From Blasia pusilla (taxonomy: Eukaryota > Marchantiophyta > Marchantiopsida > Blasiales), in the NCBI GenBank assembly GCA_050084515.1, contig CM114275.1, positions 11,718,001-11,782,000 of the forward strand: 64,000 nucleotides of DNA, written 5' to 3'. Below, piece by piece: positions 1-12,180 of this stretch; within the stretch, counting starts at the first letter, position 1; each line of letters begins with the position of its first letter. Under the pieces are notes generated by a model. It made no database searches, was not told the DNA's origin, and saw only the letters and a list, made by a program, of their open reading frames with translations. The translations under genes were made by a program, and so were the position numbers.

Positions 1-1569
<1,569 letters not shown>

Positions 1570-2088
1570 TGTCACGTCTTTTAGGAAAGATCGGTGAGAT
1601 CTAGTAGAGCGCCTTCGTGAGTAGTGGAGGATAGGCTCAATATCTCTAGGATGACCTACTGAGGCCCCACGAAACCTGAGAGAGTAGGTTTCCCCTTTGT
1701 TTCGGCTCATTTGGAGCCATATTGAGGAACCTACTATTTTAGGTAAGTACCATATTGAGTATATGATCAATTTTCTATTTTTTGTAAGTTGCCCTTGACC
1801 TCCTACATGAGGTCAAGAGCCAAGGAGGTGACTTGGGAGCATAGGTTATCATGGAGAGAGTTTGGGAGAGGGGAGGGGTATACCTCAATGAGAGAGAGCT
1901 TGAGAGCTCATTCTCTCTTTGTTGAACCTCTTGGCATGAGGCGGCAAAGCTATGGTCTTGCTTGCCTTGTGTGTGTAACCCAAGCCTCTCATTAGGAGAG
2001 TGGGTTTGATTTGACATTGAGAGAGACATGTGAGAATGCACACATGTGAAAACTATGGTGTTGTGAGAGAGATTTGATCTTATTTTAC
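1570..2088 (+). repeat. Element A 5' terminal repeat (Y1, 'A1' of a split direct repeat)
   Basis: It starts TGTCACGTCTTTTAGG and matches 22202-22720 along its length, up to TTGATCTTATTTTA. After that point this copy runs into the leader (CAAAGAGAG...), whereas the 3' copy is followed by the X repeat. No X repeat is found between Y1 and the leader. It holds AG/CT-rich purine runs and a conserved 5' part; no clear TATA box was seen. Confidence 0.85.
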
Positions 2089-3844
2089 AAAGAGAGAATG
2101 AGTGAGTGAGAGAGCTTCATGGGGAAGCTCGCTAGTCACTCGCTGGTTTTGTAAGTTGGGGATCGTATTCCCTGTTCAGCGGTTCATGGGAGTGCTCACC
2201 GAAGCGAGAGCCGCTTACTTGTGATGTTTCCTTTACCGATTTTTCGTGTGGAAGAGTGGTGCACGGAAGTGCTACCCTATTTTTGATAGGGATTGAGTAT
2301 GGGGGCGGGTTGCCCCATGCCGGTGCTCTTAGGAGAACCATGCAACTTGCTGATTTTTGGTCTCACATGTTTTATATTTTTGTTGGGAGAAATCAGCGCG
2401 GAAGCGCTGCCAAATTTTTTGTAGGAGAAAGAGACATTGGGCTTTACAACAATCCATGTAAATTTTTACAAGAATGTTTGATTCCAAATATTTTTTAACG
2501 TTGTTGGAGATCGTGAAGCTGTGCATGCTGTGCAAAAGACGGTGCACAATTTGGAGTTGCGAGCAAAAAGTTATCATCAATCTTGCAAAACTTCTATTGC
2601 TAGGCAATTTTTAGGGTTAAATTATTCAAACCCTAAACCAGCCGCCGCCGCCTAGCGCTGCTTAGAGCTGCGTTCATACATTTTCCACCCTTTGGTTGCC
2701 ATTTTTGCCATTACGGAGTGGAGGGTCTTCCATGACCACTGTTGATTATCTGACTTGCGCCGCCACCACGTACTTTGGTTTGGCCGCCACCGTCATCGCA
2801 GTTTCGTCATCAACCAATGATGGCAGGTGACCTCGGGTTATGGTGTTTGAGTTTTCATTTCATGTTGCTATGTTGGGATTGGTAGCCGCTCGATGATGAT
2901 CAAGAACCGTGCCATGACGCTCGTAGCCGCAACGCGCCGCCGATTATCGTGTCGTGCCGCATGTGGCTGCACCGCACCGTCTCGATCGTGGAGCCGCTCC
3001 TTCATTAAGGTGTAGAGCATGTGAATGGCTGATTGAGGAGGGTATGCCGCCAAGTGCCATGCCTTTTATAGCTGTTTTGTGCTGCCAATGCCGCATCGGA
3101 CCGTTGGACCTGCACCGCACATCGAGGAGGTTTTAGCAGCGTCAGTACAAGAGGAGTACGACTTGCTGATTGGAGGAGTTGTCTTCAGGACCAAGTTGGG
3201 GTCAAGATTTGCAATTGCCAAGGAGCGACATCGATATTATTGTCAGGTTACCCATTCTGGTCTCTTACCCTGTATGTGTGAGGAATTTCCGAATGTTGAG
3301 AAGTTATTTGGGATATTGGGTTTCGTGTTGATGTTAAGAGCATCGATGATGTATGGGTTTAGGGGACATAGACATGTGTGGGATGTCTAGAGTTGAGGAT
3401 GATTTGTCGATGAGATGATAGATCGGTTGATTTGCCGCACCAAGCTGCTTGTTGCCGTACAGCACACGTCTCAATGAGAGAGTGTAGATTGAGTGCCGCA
3501 TGTTTAGTTTGAGTGATTGAGGGATTACCCGCGAGATTGAGAGTGATCGTGTGAGAGGGGAAAGAGGGCCATCATGATGTCTTTTTGGGATTTTGAGAGG
3601 CAAGGTAGTGGACCTGAGAGTAGCTTTGGAGGGTTTACCCGAAGTGGTGCGAGGTTTCGAGGGTCTCCATGTGAGAGACCACCTCGATCTCCTTCTGTGT
3701 CATCTTTAAACTAGGGGGAGCGTATAGAGGAGTGTGTTAGTGATCCACCGTACACATTGAGTGGTCCTACCAATTGAGCGTACGAGATGGACGACCAGGG
3801 TAGAGGACCGAGTAGGTTTCGGGTGCTATAGGCACTATAGAGCT
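2089..3844 (+). other. Element A untranslated leader
   Basis: Long region between Y1 and gag. It contains two small inverted repeats capped by GGAA tetraloops at 2260-2271 and 2394-2409, conserved with base-pair changes in element D. A short frame at 3079-3390 (103 codons) has a counterpart in element D near 46058-45861. The two peptides share only patchy similarity (LLIGGVV, LGSRF, ERHR, LRAS), so I do not call it a gene. No classical tRNA-complementary primer site was recognised after Y1. Confidence 0.6.
2260..2409 (+). other. Two GNRA-capped leader hairpins
   Basis: Hairpin 1: stem GCAC/GTGC at 2260-2263 and 2268-2271, loop GGAA. Hairpin 2: stem CAGCGC/GCGCTG at 2394-2399 and 2404-2409, loop GGAA. 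Element D has the same pair about 122 nt apart, with compensatory pairs and loop GGAA or GGGA. A structured packaging or dimerisation role is inferred, not shown. Confidence 0.55.
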
Positions 3845-5255
3845 ACATGACTTCATAGCGGAGTTTAGGAGTTGGTGTGACTCACAGCGGGCTAGGAACT
3901 CTAGAGAGTTCAACACGTTTACATCATGGAACGGTATGTTTCAACATTTAGAGGGGGCGCCCATGGACAATTACCATGAGTTCTCCCACAGATATGCCCA
4001 AGAGATTGAGGCATGGCAACTCTACTATGACCCACACTATGTGTCATGGACAGAGCCGTTCCCAGATGAGGAGGAGAATTCAGGAGAGGCTACTTCCTCT
4101 TCCACTAGTGATGTTTTAGGAGGGGTCACTCGCACTGGAGCAATTGCACCATCTAGTCGGGTTCATCCCACGTTCAACCCTGTGGTTGAGTTCTTTGCTG
4201 AGTTGAGGGCGAGCTACTAGGGGGTACAGACGGAGAAGTTGCGGAGCATCCACGACTTCCAGAGGCGCCCGAGTGAGAGTTTGCGTGAGGCTTACACTCG
4301 CTTGCGCTGGTTGATCAATGTCACTCAAGGGGTGACGGAGGCTTAGGCTATCCAACCGTGGTACGTGATGTTGGATCGGACCCTACGCACACGGGTGCAG
4401 GAGGGGGTGCTTCTTATGAACACCTCCCCTACTTTGAGAGATGTTTTTAGGACCGCCGAGAATATTGAGCGCAACATGGCAGAGGAGAGCTTAGCCACCA
4501 TGGGTTCTGGGCGAGAGCAATCACGATTGTCTACACTACCTGTGCAGCAACGTGGAATCCGAGATAGGTCGACTGTGGCACCACGAGCTCAGAGAGGATA
4601 CCGAGAGGCCATGCCACAGAGACCTCCGCCTTCATATGCGGCTCAGCAGCCACCTACTATTATTTGTAGGTCATGTGGTGGAGCCCATCATGAGCGTGAT
4701 TGCACTCGTCAGGGTCATGGACGTGTGCCTCATCATGGAGGAGGAGATGGTACTGCACCAAGAGGTTATCACTGTGACTATTGTGAGAGGTATGGTTATA
4801 CACGCGCCAGGTGTATCAGTTTACATCCTGAGTTACGTCCGGATCGAGGGCCAGAGAGGGCACCAATGCGAGTACCCGATCCGAGTGGGGCTAGAGGTCA
4901 TGCACCAGTTGGTCCCGTTGGGGGACGAGGAGTTGGAGTTTCCCAACAGGGTGGTGGAGCTGCTCATCGAGGAGGTAGAGTCCCACCACCTAGACGCGTC
5001 GAGGGAGACGCCGAGCGTGAGGCTGGGATGGTTGCTCAGATACAATAGCTACAGGAGCAGATTGCCGCTATGGCATTGAGGTTACCCGATGTCGGATCTG
5101 TGGCGTCGACATCATATGGAGCAGCTAGAGATATGGAGGATCCTAGTTGGATGTGCGGGGTTGCCCAAATGGAGGCCGCCGTAGTTGTGATGCGTGGAGC
5201 AGTCGTAGAGTGGGATCCACAGCGAGGGGAAGCCATGGAACAGACTAGGCTTCCT
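3845..5255 (+). pseudogene. Element A gag (nucleocapsid) remnant
   Basis: This region encodes the Gag structural protein of the element in pieces. The frame 3936-4220 starts MFQHLEGAPMDNYHEF and, after a stop, continues through FQRRPSESLREAYTRL and LLMNTSPTLRDVFRTAENIE to a basic, proline/arginine-rich tail (4365-5048). Two zinc knuckles are visible: a CX2CX3HX4C type (CRSCGGAHHERDC) and a second, CDYCERYGYTRARC, in which the usual His is Tyr. Element D reads His at that position (CDYCQRYGHTHARC). Internal stops at 4218, 4344 and 5256 are each TAG where D has CAG. A non-functional copy. Confidence 0.8.
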
Positions 5256-6240
5256 TAGTCTTTCACGTTGTCTGAGGCGATGAGAACCCCATTGATGGGT
5301 CCTGATCAGAGTTCCTGGAGAATTGGTGATGTTGCAGGTGTACAGGCACGGAGGGCAATGGGAGAAGCGAGTGCGATGACTCCTATTGCTGATGCTCATG
5401 AGGGGCATGTGTCGAGCACGTTGTTGGGGGCGGCCACCATTGTGTACCGCGCTCCTTTATTTTTTGCTTCCGATGTTATGACATTGGGAGGTATGCCCGC
5501 CCAAGTTTTCAGCTGGCCGCTATGCTATGTGAGTGTGGAGTTGGAGTTCCTACATCACGTTCAAAGGTGATTGTATAGGAGGTGATGGAACTGCCCTTGG
5601 AGCGGATGCTCGGGCCATCCACGTCATATTCATGGCCGGCTGCGGAGATGCCTGCTAGACCCGCAATAGAGCGTGTCATGGTTTCTCCTGGCATTTCATT
5701 GCTGGATAACCAAGGAGAGGTCTTCCAGTTGGTGAGTCCCGGAGGTAGAGCTTTTAGTCCGCAATGCGTCTTGTTGGATTCAGGAGCGCAACCCCTGATG
5801 TTGGGAAAAGTGTCATTCAGAGGATTGGGCTTGACCAGAGCCGATGTGGAGCGTTGTCCATTTCGGATATAGACATCCTTGGGTGGAGCTAGTACCACAC
5901 AGTATATCACCCGACATAAGGTCGTGGTGAGGATTGGGCTTGACAAGAGCCGATGTGGAGCGTTTTCCATTCTGGATACAAACATCTTTGGGTGGAGCCA
6001 GTACCACACAATATATCACCCGACATGAGGTCGTGGTGAGGATTTTCCCGGGACAACCTATAGATGAGTCCGTGGTGCAAGCCAAGGCCATAGTGACTAA
6101 TGCAGAATCCTACGACGTCTTGGTTGGTGGAGCAGTGTTATACCTGATGGGGTTTTCCCTGGATTACTAGGAGGAGTCAGCGTCCTATAGGCCAGGATGG
6201 CAGTCAAGTGATGGGCGCCTTAGCTCATTACCCGTTTGAT
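5256..6240 (+). pseudogene. Element A aspartic protease region
   Basis: The region would encode the retropepsin that cleaves the polyprotein. The active-site motif LLDSGAQPLMLGK lies near 5771-5810, preceded by a flap-like or linker segment EVFQLVSPGGRAFSP. Downstream GLGLTRADVERCPFRI and STTQYITRHEVVV are conserved in element D. The frame is broken by a TAG at 5870 (CAG in D), by a 109-bp tandem duplication (5821-6038), and by TAG at 6168 (TGG in D). At 6237 a TGA replaces CGA of D just before the methyltransferase region. Confidence 0.78.
5821..6038 (+). repeat. 109-bp tandem duplication in element A protease
   Basis: Two head-to-tail copies (5821-5929 and 5930-6038) differ by a few substitutions. 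Element D has a single copy. Since 109 is not a multiple of three, the duplication itself shifts the reading frame. Confidence 0.93.
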
Positions 6241-6851
6241 TCACAGGTGCAATGATCGAGCAACGTCCAGGAGAGATGGCAACCTTAGTAGCATTTAGTA
6301 GTGCCATCACTTGGCCTAGTGATTTGATTGAGGGACATGTCCATGCACAGGATACTCCCGTTATTGACATTTCTATGGAGAGGAATATCATGGTAGCCGC
6401 ATCAGTTCGTGGAGGAGAGGTGTCGCTTTGGGGCTCGACTAAGGAGCTTCGACGCTTAGCCATTGAGCATGTGCGTACCGCGTGGAGCGAGACATTTGCA
6501 CTAGAGTGTGACAGGTCAGAGAAACCCCAGGTAGGCAGGAGTGTTGCTATGACCCCTTTGGACACCACCCCGATTGTGTGGTGCATCCTAGAGAAGGGTG
6601 TTCGGGTGTTGGATCTCTTTGGAGGTATCATCACTGGGTTAGCTAGTGTTTTGCACACTAGAGTGCGTGTAGAGCAGTACATGTATATGGAGATTGATGA
6701 TGTTGCAAGGCGCGCTTCACTTTACCATGTGGCACTGTTACGCCTCTATTTTCTCGACTTGTTGTCAGCGTCCGCCATTTAGGGTTACCAGAGTTCCCTA
6801 CCAAGGGACATTTCATTGTTGGGGGCATAGGCCTTGGAGCGGGTAGGGACC
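6241..6851 (+). pseudogene. Element A DNMT3-like methyltransferase, N-terminal half
   Basis: An open frame (6252-6782) encodes a linker followed by the S-adenosylmethionine-binding start of a cytosine-C5 methyltransferase: TPIVWCILEKGVRVLDLFGG (motif I) and then an acidic strand YMEIDDVARR (motif II position). The frame ends at 6780. Translation of the following bases continues the family sequence (YQSSLPRDI, LERVGTID) up to about 6851. There an inverted block interrupts the catalytic motif. Element D preserves the same N-terminal half in one frame. Similarity to DNMT3 is judged from motif spacing and wording, not from a search. Confidence 0.82.
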
Positions 6852-7784
6852 ATAGATGCATACTCTCCAAGCGATCTCTCTACCAGTCCAGCGTCAGCCA
6901 AGTCTCGACTCCTACTCTGAATCAATGCTCGCTCCATGTCAGAAAACCTGTAGGGTCGTTGGAAGATAGGAGTATCACTATCCAACTCGATCCAAATACC
7001 CGCACCCTTCAGTGTACCCAAGTCGTGCATACTATATGCAAAATAGTCCTTGAATATCCACAAGAATTGCAACACTCGTCTCCTCTCCGCTCCTGTCAAC
7101 CTAGGACCAATCACTCGCTCCCAAGTCTCTCTCGTGAACTTCGGAGAAAAGGAGGGTGGTGGTTGCTAACTAGCAACCTCTGAAGCAGCAACATGCGCTC
7201 CCAACTCAAACACCAACTCTCTAGGCACTCCACTATGTCCTGCATCAGCGAAATGAACTCTCATCTCTCTTTGCTCTCATGACATGTCCCATGAAGTCCA
7301 TGGATGCCTCTCCATCATCCTAGATCCAAGATCGCATCCACTGTAACTAGTGATGGTCTTTGGACTCCATCATAAGCCTGTCTCAAGAACTCGAGTGGTA
7401 AAAGGTTCGTCCACCACGTGAACGGTGTGTGCGTGATCCAACACTCGCCGCATCCAACATCACCGCCAGTCCTATCCACAACCGCACCTGATGTACACTC
7501 GCCCTTACTGAGGCTTGAGTGCTACCTAACAATGGGACGTTCTCCAAAATGTAAGTTGGAGAGCATTGCTTGGTAGTTTGCAAGTGTTGAAGAACTCGCA
7601 ACATCTCCCAAAACATGGCCAACCTCACGTCCTACAATCCAAGTCCTCGACCCAACAAAGAATGACCGTGACATGGCCACCCTGCCACCACCAAGTGTAT
7701 TGGAGCAACCCTATCCACATCTGGCGCCCCCAACACCAAAATATCATTGCTTTTTGGCCGTGGGAGGGCCAATCGAGTGCTTGG
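6852..7784 (-). mobile_element. Inverted fragment of a sibling DNMT element (methyltransferase to RT start)
   Basis: Read on the minus strand, this block contains methyltransferase motifs VI (ILENVPLLG, about 7540-7515) and VIII-like (GSRTHRSRGGR), then the linker. It ends with the start of RT: a 109-codon frame at 7114-6785 with SMHDLGTLKGAGIWIELDSD and FQRPYRFSDMERALIQS. It interrupts the plus-strand methyltransferase of element A at the catalytic loop. It is more diverged from A than a simple local inversion would be, so it probably came from another copy. A 14-bp string (GGCCAATCGAGTGC) occurs at both 7768 and 7810, near the right junction. Confidence 0.8.
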
Positions 7785-8598
7785 TCATTACTGGTTGGCC
7801 GTGTCAAGGCCAATCGAGTGCCGGATGAGGTAGCAGGTTAGCTGATACTTGGTCTAGGTTATTTTGGGAAATGATGCAGATCTTGCGACATTTACAGGAG
7901 CATCAATCTCATTCTCCAGCATACATTTTGGAGAATGTGCCAATTTTGGGCGATTCGAGGTCCCGCGTGGTGACGAGTGCACATTAGGTATGGGCATGGA
8001 TTGGCTCGGCAGTTTTGTTAGATGCAACGAGTGTGGGTTCAGGAGCACATCGCCCACGCCTTTGGTGGACCAACTTGGTACCACATGAGGTATTGCGGAG
8101 GGCTTATGCAAGAGTGGAGCGTCCCTCCGATTTGTTGGTGGATTCTATATTGGATCCGGGCCGTCGATCACAGGCAATGAGGCATGATGATCGACCGCCG
8201 TTGATTGGCATGCCACGAGCCGCCTTTCCCCCATTGGTGAGTTTTCTCGCTTCCTATGTATTCAAGAAGGCTGGACCTGGCTTGGTTTGGGATGACCAGG
8301 TATAGAGGTTGGTGGAGCCCAACGCTGATGAGCAAGAGCAAGCGATGGGATTCCCCATAGGAGTGACGGCAGTACCATCACTATCGGAGGCATCACGACG
8401 TCATGTCTTGGATCAGGCGATGGACCTTAACTGCTTGACATGGATTTTTAGCTTAGGAGTAGCTGAGCAGTGTCGTTTGAGGATGCGACAAATCATAGTT
8501 GTTGCGTTGGTGAGCCCCATGCCTATCAAGATGGTTGAGGCAGTGGCTAGGGGCGAGACTTGAGGAGATCGACACAACAGGGATGATTGGGAGAGACA
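7785..8598 (+). pseudogene. Element A DNMT3-like methyltransferase, C-terminal half
   Basis: Plus-strand sequence resumes with TTGGTCATTACTGGTTGGCC, the family's catalytic-loop segment (motif IV, GWPC). It continues with motif VI (ENVP at about 7930), motif VIII (HRPRLWWTNLVPHEVL near 8050), and a conserved tail with PNADEQEQAMGFPIG resembling motifs IX-X of DNMT3. Two long frames survive: 8015-8305 and 8309-8563. The 5' part is frame-shifted. The segment ends where element B is inserted. Confidence 0.8.
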
Positions 8599-9077
8599 TG
8601 TCACATCTGAGTAGCCGATAGGCCGAGATCTATCGTGGATAGGGCGTAGGAGCCAGCGGACTATCTTGAGTGTAACTTTGTCCCACAGTGTCGGATGAGG
8701 TTGAGGATAGGTCCATTGTGTCAAGAACGTCGTTTCTGACGACTTTCATGTTGAGGTCTTTTACAATCGGGTGATTTGTTGACCAGGTCACCTGCCCTTG
8801 GTAACCTGTGCACGCAGGTTACCAAGGGAAGGGCTATTCTTAGGGGAATAGCCTTTTGGCTCTTTCCAACCTATATAAGAGAGGAAGATGGCTTTCCTAA
8901 GCCATCTTTCTCATGTTGGGCCGTTGGAGCACCTCCCTTGTATGTGTGTGAGCTAGGACTAGGGTGCTAGCGTCCGGATTCCTTGATAGCACAGGGTGGA
9001 CGAGGCTCGATATGCCGATGTAGAGTGAGGAGTGGAGTTTTAGGCCGGGTGTGCCGTTTTTACTACTCTTTATTTTT
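8599..9077 (+). repeat. Element B 5' terminal repeat (Y1)
   Basis: It starts TGTCACATCTGAGTAGCC and matches 18106-18584 closely up to CTCTTTATTTTT. Beyond that, the 5' copy continues ACATGAGAAAG and the 3' copy switches to the X repeat. It contains the TATA box and hairpins annotated separately. Confidence 0.88.
8795..8908 (+). promoter_or_regulatory. Element B promoter core: TATA box flanked by perfect hairpins
   Basis: TATATAA lies at 8872-8878. Upstream are a perfect 14-bp stem with a 6-nt loop (8795-8828) and a perfect 8-bp stem (8832-8839 with 8846-8853). Just downstream is a 10-bp stem with loop TCCT (8885-8908), at about the expected transcription start. The 3' repeat keeps the TATA box (18379-18385) and the last two hairpins, but the 14-bp stem has decayed. 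Promoter function is inferred from TATA position inside the terminal repeat. Confidence 0.65.
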
Positions 9078-10681
9078 ACATGAGAAAGATGTCAGGGGGC
9101 TGGTGGGAATTCGTTGTTTGCAGGTAGGCAAGCGAGTTGCCTTGGTTGGGGAGCCCTTGGAGACGCGTGTGTGACGTTTTGTGTCATTTTTCTGTTCGGA
9201 AGGCCGTGGGCGGAAGCGCTGTCCGTTTTTCTCAGATTTTTCTGGAGCAGATTGTGGAAGGAGAGCCGCAGGGTGTAACGGGAAGTAAGCATCATCGGGA
9301 ATCGGCAAGAGGGTTGGGAAATAGAGAGAAATTAGTTTTAGGGCTTGCAGCCACCCGAGGGGCTGTTAAGTAAGGTGATTAGGTCGTAGCCGCCTAGCTG
9401 ATACGTACGTATACGGCCCGGGGAGAGGCATCGGGGCCGCGAGAGTCGTGTCACCGGAGTCGCAAGGGCCGGGAGCCAGGAGACGCGCGTCAGGAAGCGC
9501 TGTGCGAGGAGGCTGGACGGCCGGAAGGGAAGAGAGAGGGACGGGCTCGCATAGGGCCGCGTGCCCATACAGGATTGCGGCTCCATAGGGAGCCGCACAG
9601 GTGTAGCTAGGGCCGCAACCGCATAGGGCTACGTGCCCTCAGGAGCAAAGAGGGGGTCGCGGGAGCTGAGGAGCTCCTAATGTTGAGGAAGGAGGGGGTG
9701 GAAGGAGTCATTATGACTCCAAAGATGGAGGAAGGGCAAAGGTCCCGCAGCATAGGGCACCGTGCCAAGGGGGTAGAACTCAGGGTCGGCCGGGGAAAAC
9801 AAGCGCCGGGAGCCAAGGAGTGGGGAGTGTGCGCATAAGGATGCGCACGGACCAGGGAAAGAACTTGGCAGGTCCAAGGAACTGGGGTGGAGTTAAGGTG
9901 CATAGGGCACCGTGCAAAGAAGGGCCGCGTAAGGAGGAAGGGAGAGCGGGGAGCCATGGAGGGCTCATCCAGGAGTAAAGAGGGAGCCGGGTGGGCTCCA
10001 AGTGTAGAAGGAAGGAGTCATGATCGAGAAGGAACATAGTAGGGTTGGGACAAAGTAGAACCGAACGTGGTAACGAGGGTACCAGGTAGGAGTTGGGACA
10101 GAGTAAGCACCAGTTACCAGGTTGGGAGGCGGATGTGGTGGAACTGCTTACGTAGTTAGGAAAGCTGAGTTACGCCAAGAGTTTGCAACGGGGTGTTGCC
10201 AATGGAGTATGAGTATGATGATGCCGATGGGTGGTCTACATCTATTGACGGGAGGTTTGACGTGTGTTCAAGGAGGATGTCATGTTACAGAGGTTGGCGT
10301 ACCACATGGAGGAGTGAGTGTTGACGATGCAGTAGGTTGGAGGGCGTGATCAGATTACCCATTTGAGTCCCTTTTCACGCACTTGTCGTGTCTGATTGAG
10401 AGTGCTGGGTATCGGGTAGTAGCAGGTGCTAGATGGGTGCAGTGATGGTGACGAGTGTAGATTCTTTTCATGTGTATCATGTTGGTAGAGATACGGCGGT
10501 TGCCGAGTAGGGGTTGCGTGTATGACCCGAGAGAGTGTTGCTAGGTTAGGTGAGTTGGGAGGCTCATGGTGAGCCCGAGTGTTGAGGGTGCGTGAGGCCG
10601 GGTATGTCATCACGGGATTGACGTTAGCCTAGGTGAGCTAGTGAGGCGTGTGGGAGACTCTCGGTGAGTCTGAGTGCTTGA
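9078..10681 (+). other. Element B leader, G-rich
   Basis: A 1.6-kb purine-rich leader without a convincing gene. It has four dispersed copies of a motif resembling GCATAGGGCACCGTGCC (about 9546, 9618, 9748 and 9899). A GGAAGCGCTG string recurs at about 9194 and 9492, echoing the leader hairpins of elements A and D. Confidence 0.55.
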
Positions 10682-12180
10682 GTGGGTGAGACAGGGTTTG
10701 TCATAACGGCATTCTTCCAGGGTTCGGAAGAACGGGGTAGTGCGAGCAGTGGTAGTGGTGTGACACGGAGTGGAGTGAGATACCAAGGGGTTACCAGTGA
10801 GGAGCTCCCGCGACATCCATCCGTGATTGGATCGTCATCACTGGACACTGGGTCTGGTGACGAGATCACCGACAGAGACAGTAGTACTTGGCAGGAGATG
10901 GACGACATGGGCCATCGGGGCATGCGTCGTTTCTCGGGTGCAGTGGGCACCATCGCTTAGATGATTTCATCCAGGAGTTCGACACATGGTGCGACTTTCA
11001 GGAGATACGGACCCCGACACGGTTCAACCCTTCCATGGCATGGAAGGGGTTGTTCCAGCACTTGGAGGGTCCTCCGATGGATGACTACATGGAGTTTCAA
11101 TCACTATATTCAATAGAGATCGATGCCTGGAGGATGTATTGGGCTCCAGGGTATGTGTCCACTAGTGGTCGCGAGGCATATGATGGGATTGTGAGAGGAG
11201 AGAGACCCACACCATCAGCCCGGAGACTAGATGGAGAGGAGGGCAAAGTGAGAGCGAAGCGATGTGGCGAGACCTCTGGTGGTAGAGGGCCACCGGCCTT
11301 GGCCCCACAAAGTGGAGTTCTTTCGGCAGTTGGGAAGAGCTACCAGGGCGTATGCACCGACAAGCTGAAGAGTCTACAGGATTTTCAACGACGATCGGGT
11401 GAGAGTCTGAGAGAGGCCTTCACACGCATGAGGAAGCTGATCATTGCTACGTTTGGAGTGACTGAGGCGCAGTCAGTCTAGTATTGGTACGGGGTTCTAG
11501 ACCGAGAACTACGGAGGAGAGTCCGAGATGCGGTGCTGATTCACTCAGCGAAGCCCATATTGAAGGTGATCTTTGAGTTGTCTGAGCGTATTGAGCTCAA
11601 CATGAGTGAGGAGCAGGTAGTGACCGCTGGATTTTCTCGAGAGACGACGGGTCCACGAGCGGCGGTGACCCCACAGGTGCCACAACGAGCACCAGTACCA
11701 CGGGAGCGGGCCAGTGTGCCTAGAGAGCAAGGCGGGTACCGTGAGCCTATGAGGCAACGACCCGCACCTACATATGTTGCCCAGCAGGGACCGATGTGGT
11801 CTTGTTGGCGTGTGGAGGGGCCCATAGGGAGAGAGGCGCCAAGCATGGGAGAGGACCACCAACGCCTCCGATTGCGCAGGAGCCACAGAGGATGGCCCCA
11901 CCACAGCACCAATGTGACCATTGCCACAGATATGGTCACATTAGGGATAGATGTTTTGACCTTCGCCGAGGGGCACGTCCAGAGGTAGGCCGAGGGCCTA
12001 GGGGCGGTCGTCCTGGAGGAGGTCGGGAGTTCTTCTGGGCGTGGTGGTAGAGGACCACCACCACCGGCCAGAGGAGATGGAGCAGAGCACGAGCGGTGCT
12101 TCTCTCACGCATCGATCGATTTGAGTAGAGGATTCTTTGCCATGACGATGATGCGGCTTAGGAAGGCACGGAGTGCGATC
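10682..12180 (+). pseudogene. Element B gag
   Basis: Structural Gag protein in two frames. The frame 10888-11481 includes LDDFIQEFDTWCDF, FQHLEGPPMDDYMEF, SIEIDAWRMYW and DFQRRSGESLREAFTRMRKL. A TAG interrupts it at about 11480. The frame 11533-11988 carries the capsid end and a Pro/Arg-rich linker, and 11796-12050 carries the nucleocapsid with an intact zinc knuckle CDHCHRYGHIRDRC (CX2CX4HX4C). The first knuckle has lost cysteines (CGGAHRERGAKH). Compared with D, this Gag has an extra charged insert after the IEIDAWRMYW segment. Confidence 0.8.

Noticed and set aside
3079-3390. An extra leader gene in the DNMT elements
   Set aside because: The counterpart in D shares only scattered words and the frame is broken. 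Conservation is not convincing without an alignment.
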